Below, one piece after another: positions 26,726 through 34,564 of a stretch of 64,000 nucleotides of DNA. Position 1 is the first letter of the stretch; the number at the start of each line of letters is the position of its first letter. The position numbers and the translations under genes were made by a program. The stretch covers positions 248,001-312,000 of the forward strand of contig CAXBFG010000004.1 in the NCBI GenBank assembly GCA_963975155.1, read 5' to 3'. The notes under the pieces are model-generated. The model did no database searches, was not told the origin of the DNA, and worked only from the letters and a program-made list of their open reading frames with translations. The DNA comes from UBA5109 sp963975155. Lineage in GTDB: Bacteria > Pseudomonadota > Gammaproteobacteria > Pseudomonadales > Pseudohongiellaceae.

Positions 26726-27673
26726 TCATTCGATAATTCCAACACTGCGCAGGTAGGCTGCAGTCTCATTTGCAAAGTCGTCAATAAATGCCTGGTAATC
26801 AGCATGTTTAATGTAATTCGGACGCAGATTGTCAGCAAGATAAGATGCCTTGTACTGTGGATCAGCCATCACTTTCTCTATGGCTCGTTCCCATTGCAGT
26901 ATGATTTCAGGAGGCAAACCTTTGGGAGCAGCTATTCCTCTGAATTTACGGACAACAACCATATAGCCCAGTTCCTGCACGGTTGGTATTTCCGGAAATT
27001 GTGCCAAACGCGTGTCACTCAGGGTTGCCAGTAATCGTAATGATCCTGCTTCCAGCTGAGACTGTAATTCCTGTGCTTCACCTACGCCGATATCCAGAGT
27101 GCCGTTCAGCACATTAATCATTAAGTCTCCGCCACCCTCATGACTGATGACGGCAGCATTAACAGCTGTGGCAAGTTTTAATTGTTCAAGTGATTGTCTT
27201 TCCATTGATGCCGGGTTGGCAGCTCCCCACAAACCCCGTGAAGTTCTGGCTTTATCAAGCACATCTTCCAGACTATAGAAGGCACTGTCAGCAGAGGTAT
27301 AAATAAGCTCAGGATCAAAAAAAAGATTTACCAGGGGATCAAGATCTTTGTAGGTATAGGCCGGTTGCGATAGTAAAGAAGTGTAAATAAAGGTAGGCGT
27401 TGTCGCATAGAATTTAGAGCCATCCGGATTTGCTCTGGCCAGTTCTGCTATGGCACTGGCGCCAGACCCGCCTGTGACATTCTTGATTATGATGGTCGCA
27501 CCCAATTCCCGGGACAGATAGCGGGATAATTCCCGTAAAAAAACATCGCTACCACCACCTGGCCTCGAATGAGTAAGCATGGTTATTGTATCGACAGGAT
27601 AGTTCTGTGCATAAACTGAAAAACTGCAACACATAATCAGTAATGCTGAAATTGTTACTCTTAGTGTCTTCAT
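26726..27673 (-). CDS. tctC: Tripartite tricarboxylate transporter substrate-binding protein TctC
   Basis: This is 315 residues from the ATG at 27671-27673, which starts a regular signal peptide (MKTLRVTISALLIMC..., cleavage near VYAQ). A further in-frame ATG at 27715 would add 14 basic residues. The Bug/TctC fold is recognisable from TMLTHSRPGGGSDVF (near 24), VKNVTGGSGASAIAELA-like text near 57-72 and VGEAQELQSQLEAGSLRLLA (near 192). It binds a carboxylate in the periplasm and hands it to TctAB. The gene is 47 bp below the MatC-like carrier, within the same minus-strand unit. Confidence 0.92.
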   Translation of the reverse strand: MKTLRVTISALLIMCCSFSVYAQNYPVDTITMLTHSRPGGGSDVFLRELSRYLSRELGATIIIKNVTGGSGASAIAELARANPDGSKFYATTPTFIYTSLLSQPAYTYKDLDPLVNLFFDPELIYTSADSAFYSLEDVLDKARTSRGLWGAANPASMERQSLEQLKLATAVNAAVISHEGGGDLMINVLNGTLDIGVGEAQELQSQLEAGSLRLLATLSDTRLAQFPEIPTVQELGYMVVVRKFRGIAAPKGLPPEIILQWERAIEKVMADPQYKASYLADNLRPNYIKHADYQAFIDDFANETAAYLRSVGIIE

Positions 27674-27720
27674 GTTGTTCTTTTTTATAGTTTTTAAAGG
27701 CCGCCTACGCAGCATTTTAT

Positions 27721-28977
27721 TTAGCCAAACATGAGTTTGCTTATCAAGGCTCCTATCACGGTCATCGACATGCCCCAGGCCAGCAGGGCATTAAAAAATT
27801 TACGTGTGTCAGTGCCAGGAGCCGCACTGGCAATATACAGCGCCCCTACTGTAGACAGTGACGATAAATCCACCAGACTGGCATTAACACTCATTGCCCA
27901 GGCAATATTCAGAGGATTCATACCACCCAGTTGCTCGGCCAGAGATGGAACCATCGGTAAAAAAGCCGGTAAAACCACTCCCGAAGTACTGCTGTATACC
28001 GAAATAAGTCCGGACGCAAAAGCGACAATAGGGTTGATGGTTTCTGCTGTTGCGATTGTTGCTATCCCGCTGGTAATAAGTTCAAGACCATTTGTCGCAT
28101 TCAGCAAGGCAATCAAGACACTGACGCCGGTCACCATTAAAATAACGCGCCAGGGAATATTTTTGATTGCTTCTGCTTCATCCACTGTTTTGAGCAATAC
28201 CAGCACTGTTGCAACGATAATCCCAACCATGCCGACATCATATGAAAATCCTGCCACCAGAATGATGAAAACAGTAATTCCGGCCACCGTAATCCAGTGC
28301 TGCTTCTGCATGGATTCGAGAATATTCGCATCCATGGCTGCAGCACTTATATCGCCATCCTGATTATGTCGCCTAAACAATTTTAGGCCGCCAAATAAAA
28401 AGAAGGTGCCAAAGCCAACCAGTGCATGGGCAAAGGCATTATAGGCAAAGGTATACCACGCATAGCCGCCAAGACCTATCTGATCCATGACGCCATTAGC
28501 AACAATCCCGGTTGGTGAAAAAGGCGACAAAGTTCCCGCCAGTACACCATTACCTGCCATCACGGCCATCAGCAAGGGGGGTATTTTTGCGCGTCCCGCA
28601 ACTGCCATAGCCGGTGGAGCCAGTAAGGCACTGGCAGGGGTGGCTCCCGCACCAATGGTTGAAATCAAAAAACCAACCATAAAAAACATGATGGGCAGGA
28701 CGCCCGCATGTCCACGGCATAAAGCCACAGCACGGGCAGTAACGCGCGATAAAGTGCCATTGCATTCGGCGATCGAAAATAACAGCGTTACACCCAGCAA
28801 GGTTGTAAAAAGAGAGGTAGGAAAGCCATCAAGCACCATGGCCGTGGACATATCACCAAAACCGACGCCGATAATCAGCGCCAGAGAAAGTGACAATATG
28901 CCGATATTGACTGCCGTGGTACAACTCAGCGTGACTGCCAGAGCCAACGCTGCTATTGAAAGCCAGGCCAGACTCAT
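27721..28977 (-). CDS. MatC/SLC13-like dicarboxylate carrier
   Basis: This is a 418-residue membrane protein with about 11-12 segments. Its N-terminal half matches the MatC_N (malonate/dicarboxylate carrier) pattern: LNIGILSLSLALIIGVGFG-like text, FPTSLFTTLLGVTLLFSIA and GAGATPASALLAPPAMAVAG. The ATG at 28975-28977 overlaps the stop of the upstream PrpD gene as ATGA, which fixes this start over a longer upstream one at 29010. Having a secondary carrier and a binding-protein-dependent carrier in one operon suggests either two substrates or uptake paired with export. The ion coupling is not visible. Confidence 0.85.
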   Translation of the reverse strand: MSLAWLSIAALALAVTLSCTTAVNIGILSLSLALIIGVGFGDMSTAMVLDGFPTSLFTTLLGVTLLFSIAECNGTLSRVTARAVALCRGHAGVLPIMFFMVGFLISTIGAGATPASALLAPPAMAVAGRAKIPPLLMAVMAGNGVLAGTLSPFSPTGIVANGVMDQIGLGGYAWYTFAYNAFAHALVGFGTFFLFGGLKLFRRHNQDGDISAAAMDANILESMQKQHWITVAGITVFIILVAGFSYDVGMVGIIVATVLVLLKTVDEAEAIKNIPWRVILMVTGVSVLIALLNATNGLELITSGIATIATAETINPIVAFASGLISVYSSTSGVVLPAFLPMVPSLAEQLGGMNPLNIAWAMSVNASLVDLSSLSTVGALYIASAAPGTDTRKFFNALLAWGMSMTVIGALISKLMFG

Positions 28978-30407
28978 GGACTTTGCCTTGCCGAAACCGG
29001 CATCAGGCAAGTTACCAGTTCATTAATATCAGCACATTCATCAAGATTTTCCACCAAGGCAAATACCGCATTTATTTGCTCCTCACTCAATACCAGAGCA
29101 GCACAATCACTGAACTTCTCCATCAGGTCATCGCGTGTAAATGGCAGATCGGGTCCGCCCCGATAGCGTTCGTCCGCTTTTTGAACCAACTTGCGACCAT
29201 CCTCCAGATCAACTTCGACCGTGCTGCGTATTTTCTCCCAACCCTGTGCTTCAATCTCAGGATCAAGTATACAGGTGACTTTTTTCATCAATGCCTGAGC
29301 CGCTTCACTTTTGACAAATTCATCATTAAATTCATGTATACCGGCTTTGCGCCTTAAGGCAATCGCACTCACCATAAATGCCGGACAAAACTTGGCCTCA
29401 AGCTCATTGTTTGCGATAGGGTAACGTAAAGGGTTTAAAATATTAGAACCGGCACGTACGCGAATGGCGACAATATTCTTTGCATCCACATCATTCTCAA
29501 TGACAAGGCGTCGCATCGCATCCATAGTAGGGTGACCCAGGACTCCGCAGGGATAAGGTTTTATCGAAACGCCGGGCGACACTATCGTATGCGGTTTACC
29601 TAGTTTCCCCACTATGCGATTGACATCAAATCCACCACCCTGACTAAAAGTCTGGAAGAATCCCCAGGGTGGATCGAGCGGATCTTTGCCGCCGGTAAAA
29701 CCACAGGCTGCCAGCTCTGCGGCAACAATGCCATTTTGCGCTGCACGTCCTACATGCAAAGGCTTGGTCATGGTGCCAAAATTCACTCTGATTCCAGAGG
29801 CTGAACTGGCAGCTATCGCCAGCATATGTTCAGTTTGCTCAGGGTTCAGATTGAGCAATTTGGCCGCAGCAACTGCCGCCCCAAAGGTGCCTACTGTTGC
29901 TGACGAGTGAAAACCTTTTTTGTAGTGATCAGGATGTATTGCCTCTGAAATTTTACATTCCACTTCAAAACCTGTCAGAAAGGCTTCCAGAAACTGCTTT
30001 CCGGAAATTCCTTCACGTTCCCCCAGTGCGAGGCTGGCAACCATCGGCGGAATGGTCGGATGGGTCAGTAAGCCAAAAATACGATCAGCACTGGTTGCTA
30101 ACTGGGTGTCATCCCAATCCAGTGCATGTCCACTGGTGCCATTTACCAGAGCCGCGGCTGCTGAACTTGTCTTGTAGACCTGAGTGCCAAACACTGTTGT
30201 ATGAGTTCTGGTATCCGTATCTTTTATATAGTCATGCAATATCTGACCTGCTGGTTGAGTCGATCCTGCCAGCATCACTCCCAGGCCGTCGATGATGCAA
30301 CGCTTCGCCAGGGCAATGGCCTCGTCCGGAAAATCTTCATATTGCACAGACTGAATAAATGAAACTACGGCCTGACTGACCGACTCTTTGGTCGTTGAAT
30401 TAGACAT
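28974..30407 (-). CDS. MmgE/PrpD family protein (second copy)
   Basis: This is 477 residues and the likely first gene of the carboxylate unit. Family blocks are NGTSGHALDWDDTQ (near 90), GFHSSATVGTFGAAV (near 165), KPLHVGRAAQNGIVAAELA (near 213) and SIKPYPCGVLGHPTMDA (near 282). It shares the fold of the copy at 23293-24657 but differs through most of its length, so they are not a recent duplication. Family reactions are dehydration, decarboxylation or epimerisation of small polycarboxylates. It overlaps the MatC-like gene by ATGA. A 327-bp gap upstream should hold the operon promoter. Confidence 0.9.
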   Translation of the reverse strand: MSNSTTKESVSQAVVSFIQSVQYEDFPDEAIALAKRCIIDGLGVMLAGSTQPAGQILHDYIKDTDTRTHTTVFGTQVYKTSSAAAALVNGTSGHALDWDDTQLATSADRIFGLLTHPTIPPMVASLALGEREGISGKQFLEAFLTGFEVECKISEAIHPDHYKKGFHSSATVGTFGAAVAAAKLLNLNPEQTEHMLAIAASSASGIRVNFGTMTKPLHVGRAAQNGIVAAELAACGFTGGKDPLDPPWGFFQTFSQGGGFDVNRIVGKLGKPHTIVSPGVSIKPYPCGVLGHPTMDAMRRLVIENDVDAKNIVAIRVRAGSNILNPLRYPIANNELEAKFCPAFMVSAIALRRKAGIHEFNDEFVKSEAAQALMKKVTCILDPEIEAQGWEKIRSTVEVDLEDGRKLVQKADERYRGGPDLPFTRDDLMEKFSDCAALVLSEEQINAVFALVENLDECADINELVTCLMPVSARQSP

Positions 30408-30734
30408 AAATACAAGTTACCCCTCAAATATCCTAAAGCAGACTTCGGAAAAAAAGGGATTAAACCATAAAATCTATTCGAGGTGAGTTTTGTTTAAAAA
30501 GAAGGCATCCCAATCTACTGCTAATACCGGGACTAAGCTGTGGATTCATGGCAATACAGAGTTGATTTAAGATTGTCAGGTAAACGATAATCGCTCTGGT
30601 TTAACTTACAAAATACTGCTAGATTCCTGTACAAGTCCTAGCATTGCAGGAATGGAAATAGAAATATAGCAACAGCAATAAAAAACCAAGAAGTCATTCA
30701 AGTCGATAATAATTAAAATACCAAGGGGCAGGAA
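30408..30734. other. Divergent intergenic region
   Basis: This AT-rich stretch separates the carboxylate operon (leftward) and the PCu(A)C-like gene (rightward). Promoters for both are expected, but I find no strong palindrome, coding region or hairpin. Confidence 0.5.
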
Positions 30735-31253
30735 ATGAACTTATCCATCAAAAAAATAAGCCAGATAATACTGAGCATCTCAATAAGCATGCTGTTCTTA
30801 CAAACGATGGCACGTGCAGAATCACTCATCATTCCGGGGTTTATGGGTATCGAAAGCTCATATATCGAAGCATCGGATTCAAATTCAGCTAATGCCTATT
30901 TCACGGTGGTCAACCTGCATTATGAACCGCTTTTGATTCTCGGGGTCAAGAGTGAACTTGTTGAGAATGTCACTTTTTATGATCACAACAACGAAGTGCT
31001 TGAATATATCGAAGTTCTGCCCGGTGAGCGTCTGGTCATGAGTCCAAATGGCATACATATCCAGTTAAATGCAGTTGACTCATCTATTGCGTCTACAGCC
31101 GGTGAAGCCCTTGAATTGACACTGCATACCCGACGCGGACGAGAAGCCATGGAATTCGTTGAAGAGTTTTTTGATAACTCTTTGCGAGAAACCAAGGGCG
31201 GCGGAATTCCTAACGAAGAAGAATTTGTTTTACATGTTTCGGTGCGTAACTAG
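30735..31253 (+). CDS. PCu(A)C-like periplasmic protein with altered metal site
   Basis: This 172-residue protein has a signal peptide (hydrophobic 12-25, cleavage near ARA-E). The mature part follows the PCu(A)C copper-chaperone outline: NAYFTVVNLHYEPLLILGV (near 53), a strand-turn with ENVTFYDHNNEV (near 78), LPGERLVMSPNGIHIQLNA (near 96) and a C-terminal strand. In canonical proteins copper is held by His/Met in an H-x(n)-M-x(21)-H-x-M pattern. Here the first site reads VTFYDH and the last reads HIQL, so most of the ligand set is gone. It may bind another ligand. A ribosome site (AGGA) is present. It is followed by a hairpin shared with the convergent small gene. Confidence 0.72.
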   Translation: MNLSIKKISQIILSISISMLFLQTMARAESLIIPGFMGIESSYIEASDSNSANAYFTVVNLHYEPLLILGVKSELVENVTFYDHNNEVLEYIEVLPGERLVMSPNGIHIQLNAVDSSIASTAGEALELTLHTRRGREAMEFVEEFFDNSLRETKGGGIPNEEEFVLHVSVRN

Positions 31254-31302
31254 CCGACAGAAAGCCTTCTACGACCAGGCCGCTTCAATTGGGCCCTTGC
31301 AT

Positions 31303-31330
31303 GTTGAGCATTAATTTTTTAATGCTCAAC
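31303..31330. terminator. Hairpin between convergent genes
   Basis: GTTGAGCATTAA and TTAATGCTCAAC are perfect 12-bp arms around TTTT, and include the stop codon of the TIGR02647 gene. It probably protects or ends both converging transcripts. No separate T run follows. Confidence 0.45.
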
Positions 31331-31561
31331 AAACTTTAACAGATTAATCAGGGCATGAGCATGTTCAGCCGCCTCAATGCCCTGATTGGTTAAATAACCA
31401 CCATCAACCTGAGTTGTGATACCTTTTTCAAATAAGCGAGCTGCTGCCTGCACTTTTTCGTCACCAGCGTTACGATGTATCTTTATCCCTTCCTGTACGC
31501 TGTCCAGATTAAACATACTCAATAAATTCATTTCTTCTATTAATTCCGGTCTGATTGCCAT
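31319..31561 (-). CDS. TIGR02647 family small protein
   Basis: This is an 80-residue protein from the ATG at 31559-31561, preceded by GAGG and AGAG. An upstream in-frame extension would overlap the next gene and is not supported. The sequence matches the TIGR02647 gammaproteobacterial family: PELIEEMNLLSMFNLDSVQEGIKIH, in part, then KGITTQVDGGYLTNQGIEAAEHA. It looks like a small winged-helix-type protein. The family is sometimes called a DNA-binding protein, without a proven role. The start lies 50 bp past the stop of the large lipoprotein gene on the same strand. Confidence 0.85.
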   Translation of the reverse strand: MAIRPELIEEMNLLSMFNLDSVQEGIKIHRNAGDEKVQAAARLFEKGITTQVDGGYLTNQGIEAAEHAHALINLLKFVEH

Positions 31562-31610
31562 TCTCTTAACCTCATTTACTGCATGATTTAGTTTATTCCC
31601 GAACGCCGGA

Positions 31611-33737
31611 TCATTCTGCCAATGGATCGGGCCTGATCTGGAAATGTACGACGAGAGGTTTAGAGCCGACCCCATCCTCTTTCAGCCAGGGAGTTCTGTC
31701 ACCACTGGTAGCCCATATCCCACGCCCTTTCCAGCCTGCTTCAGGGTCATCGATACGCCCCTCCATACCTTTGGCATAAAAGCCCAGGGGATAGGGTAGA
31801 TTCAAAGTAACAAATTCATCATCCACCAAAGCATGAATACCATCATAGAGATTAGCCGTTAATATAGGCACATTATCTCCCAGGCCCAGGGTATTATGCT
31901 GATCAACCCAGGTATAGTAACTGGATTCTATGCTTTCTTCCGGACGATCTTCAAAGCCTGGCCCAGGCGCACGATGAAAGGTCCAGCCTTCATCACAATG
32001 CGCGCCGGTTGCCTGCGGCCCATTCAAGGGAGCCTGGCAAAGACTTCTGTCAAATTCGCCCAGATGGCCACTGGCCAGTGAAACCCAGATCACACCATTG
32101 CGGTCTATGTCCGCACCTCTGACACCATAGCCTGGCAAGGGTACTGTATAAACCTCTGTTAATTGCGTCTGAGGGTCAAAACGGCTTATTGAGCCGGGAT
32201 AGCCAAAGGCATTGGAGCCCCAGACCGAACCATCAACCGGATTGGGCATGACCGCGTAAAAACCCTGCGGGAAACGCAGATCTTTTGCCGGATCAAGTGG
32301 CTGACCGGGCTCTACCCATTCATCTCGTACACCATTGCCATTGGTATCGATGATAAAGGGAGACCAGCCGATAGCAACCTCGGCATCGCCGGTTTCATCA
32401 AATAGCCTTGTATTTAACCAGCCGACAACAGGCCCTCCCCCACTGGTCCATAGAGTATTGTTCTCATCTTCGGCAAACTGCAGGTGGTGCGTGCCAAAGC
32501 AGGTGTCCACAAAGGTATATTCCCCGCTATCAGGCTCATAAACGGCCAGCTGCCTGCCCGATCTGCTGGTTGGAAACACCTGGGCCGAGGGATGGGTTGA
32601 GCCCTCCATACACCAGTCAGGATTCTGATCCGCCCTGATGCGGGCAGTAAACCAGACCCTGCCAGTCGCATCCAGCATGGGGTTATGTGAATTGGCCTTG
32701 CTGTTCCAGATCCGCTCATCCCCCCAATAGGCTGACGGCATCACAACCGGATCTTCGAAAGTGCTGGGAGTATCTGCATCCCTTACCGGTGCGAAGAAGC
32801 TGCTGCTGGTATTGTTTTGCGGATCAAGAATCGGAAAAATATCAGTACTTAACTCAGGTGATCCGTACAGTTTGCCATAGCCATTTACCGTCGGATCACG
32901 TCGGTCAGTGCCACTTAAATCATGTAAATAGGCCTCAGGTGTAGACCAGTCACGTACCGTAAGGACCACATTTCTGGCCAGACCACTCGGACGTTCCGGC
33001 TGGCTTGAGGGCAGTTCCCCCGCCGCCACACGATCTGTCCAGTCACTTAAATATTTATAGGGCAGACCCAGCAACTGACCGGCTGCGATGCCAACCATAT
33101 TCGTTCCGGCCTGACCCGATTGCATGCGTCTGATCCAGGCTTCATGCGAGCTCTCAAAGCCGGAAAATGCCGCTGGCAGGGTGCGCGTCGATAACTGGCC
33201 TAGTTGATGACAACCAATACAGCCCATATTCTTGATCCACATCAGATAGTTGTTCATGCCGCCATTGATAGGCTCAAGTTCAGCCTCGCTTGGCAAATCA
33301 AGCATGGAATACCAGTAGGCGGCTGGATAAACTTGCGCAGCGGTGGCTGCATCCGGAGCCACGATTGCCCTCAAATCCAGCCGATCTCCGGGTCTTGCGG
33401 CCGTTTTGGCAGAATCCGCCAGACCATAGCCGCGGACCCATAGTTCATAGTCTGCATCTGGTAAGTCCGGAATCAAATAGCGACCAGCGTCATCACTTAC
33501 GACTATTTTGATAAAACGCGTAGCCAGATCGCCGGTTTCCGCAATGACCCAGACTCCTGCTTCCGGTCCCGCTTCACTGCTCACCATGCCAGTAATCGTA
33601 TTACCTGATTGTGTTGTTGAAGTATCGGAAACAGGTGTATTTGTTGCTGTGTCATTATTTTGGCCGCTACAAGCCGTTATCGATACAAACAGAATTAAAA
33701 CAAAGAAATTAGAAACAGTAGATTTGCATATATTCAT
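31611..33737 (-). CDS. Haem-binding lipoprotein with regulatory-like domain and beta-propeller
   Basis: This 708-residue protein has a lipoprotein signal (ITAC lipobox, Cys23). A carboxypeptidase-regulatory/CnaB-like beta-sandwich follows (about 45-130: ITGMVSSEAGPEAGVWVIAE in part). Next is one c-type haem site CIGCHQ near 175. A long seven-bladed propeller of the virginiamycin-B-lyase/streptogramin-lyase look fills the rest (GRVWFTAR, ENNTLWTSGGG, GSVWGSNAFG, GVIWVSLASGHLG). The combination suggests a periplasmic redox or binding protein that hands electrons to a dehydrogenase. Enzyme function is unproven. An AAGGAG ribosome site precedes the ATG. It could be co-transcribed with the TIGR02647 gene. 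Confidence 0.82.
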   Translation of the reverse strand: MNICKSTVSNFFVLILFVSITACSGQNNDTATNTPVSDTSTTQSGNTITGMVSSEAGPEAGVWVIAETGDLATRFIKIVVSDDAGRYLIPDLPDADYELWVRGYGLADSAKTAARPGDRLDLRAIVAPDAATAAQVYPAAYWYSMLDLPSEAELEPINGGMNNYLMWIKNMGCIGCHQLGQLSTRTLPAAFSGFESSHEAWIRRMQSGQAGTNMVGIAAGQLLGLPYKYLSDWTDRVAAGELPSSQPERPSGLARNVVLTVRDWSTPEAYLHDLSGTDRRDPTVNGYGKLYGSPELSTDIFPILDPQNNTSSSFFAPVRDADTPSTFEDPVVMPSAYWGDERIWNSKANSHNPMLDATGRVWFTARIRADQNPDWCMEGSTHPSAQVFPTSRSGRQLAVYEPDSGEYTFVDTCFGTHHLQFAEDENNTLWTSGGGPVVGWLNTRLFDETGDAEVAIGWSPFIIDTNGNGVRDEWVEPGQPLDPAKDLRFPQGFYAVMPNPVDGSVWGSNAFGYPGSISRFDPQTQLTEVYTVPLPGYGVRGADIDRNGVIWVSLASGHLGEFDRSLCQAPLNGPQATGAHCDEGWTFHRAPGPGFEDRPEESIESSYYTWVDQHNTLGLGDNVPILTANLYDGIHALVDDEFVTLNLPYPLGFYAKGMEGRIDDPEAGWKGRGIWATSGDRTPWLKEDGVGSKPLVVHFQIRPDPLAE

Positions 33738-33961
33738 GCCAGTGGCTCCTTGTAATTTATCTTATTAAGCCTGTCTTTAATGCTGATGCTAGTTTACGTG
33801 TAGAGCTTCATGGTGACAATCATGATAGAAATCCAAACCGGGGCGCTAGTTCAGGAATAGATCAATAAAATAAATGCATGATTAAAGTAGTCAAGTCAGT
33901 GCTGGCTTTATACTATAGACTCGGAAATTGACCACAATAATAAACACCGGATGAGCTTACT

Positions 33962-34504
33962 ATGTTCTTACAAAAATTATCTTACTTTTCTAGCTTCCTT
34001 CTTATAGGCGGAGTTTTGAGTCTGGCTTTGCCCGTTCAGGCACAGGATTCACATGGCACGCCTGAATTTAAATTTGAGACCCGGCTGGAATTTGTCGCCC
34101 GAGTTTATATCTCACCACGAATAGACGTGGGCGAAAGTAAACGCGGAGAACGTCGCGTTGTCCCCATCACCGGAGGCACTTTCGAAGGGCCTGACATTCG
34201 TGGCGAGGTGCTTCCCGGTGGCGAAGATTGGCAACTGGTTCGCCCGGATGGCGTCACTGAGCTGTATGCGCGTTATCTGTTGCGCACCGATGACGGCTAT
34301 GTGATTCAGGTGATTAATCAGGTGCTCTCTTATACGCCTCCTGGCGGTGAAAACTACAGACGCTCTGTGATCGACCTTGAAGCCCCGCTTGATAGCCCTT
34401 ACGACTACCTTAATAAGGCGATTTTCCTGGGTACTCTGGATAGTCCCAGCGTGCCAGCTGGTGAGGATCGTTATGTGGTTATTTCTGCCTATCGAGTGCT
34501 GTAG
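33962..34504 (+). CDS. DUF3237 domain-containing exported protein
   Basis: This 180-residue protein has a signal peptide (hydrophobic 9-26, cleavage near VQAQ). A DUF3237 beta-barrel fills the mature region: FEFVARVYI-like start, VVPITGGTFEGPDIRGEVLPGG (in part, near 67-82), DWQLVRPDGVTELYARYLLRTDDG (in part) and a closing VISAYRVL. DUF3237 proteins are small single-domain proteins of unknown function, often near catabolic genes. It lies 60 bp upstream of the 2-hydroxyacid dehydrogenase gene on the same strand and may be transcribed with it. Confidence 0.88.
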   Translation: MFLQKLSYFSSFLLIGGVLSLALPVQAQDSHGTPEFKFETRLEFVARVYISPRIDVGESKRGERRVVPITGGTFEGPDIRGEVLPGGEDWQLVRPDGVTELYARYLLRTDDGYVIQVINQVLSYTPPGGENYRRSVIDLEAPLDSPYDYLNKAIFLGTLDSPSVPAGEDRYVVISAYRVL

Positions 34505-34564
34505 CGCTTTGTACATCACACATGCAGCCCCTGCTTTCGCTTGCTGACCTATTGCTGATGATTC

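Noticed and set aside
27731..28363. 210-residue frame antisense to the MatC-like carrier
   Set aside because: Long only because membrane-protein codons rarely give stops on the other strand.
28487..29026. 179-residue frame antisense to the same carrier
   Set aside because: Same reason; no start signal and no recognised family.
23293..30407. The two MmgE/PrpD genes as a recent duplication
   Set aside because: Their sequences differ through most of their length despite shared motifs, so they look like old paralogues or separate acquisitions.
31562..31675. N-terminal extension of the TIGR02647 protein
   Set aside because: It overlaps the end of the large lipoprotein gene, and the family start and ribosome site fit the ATG at 31561.
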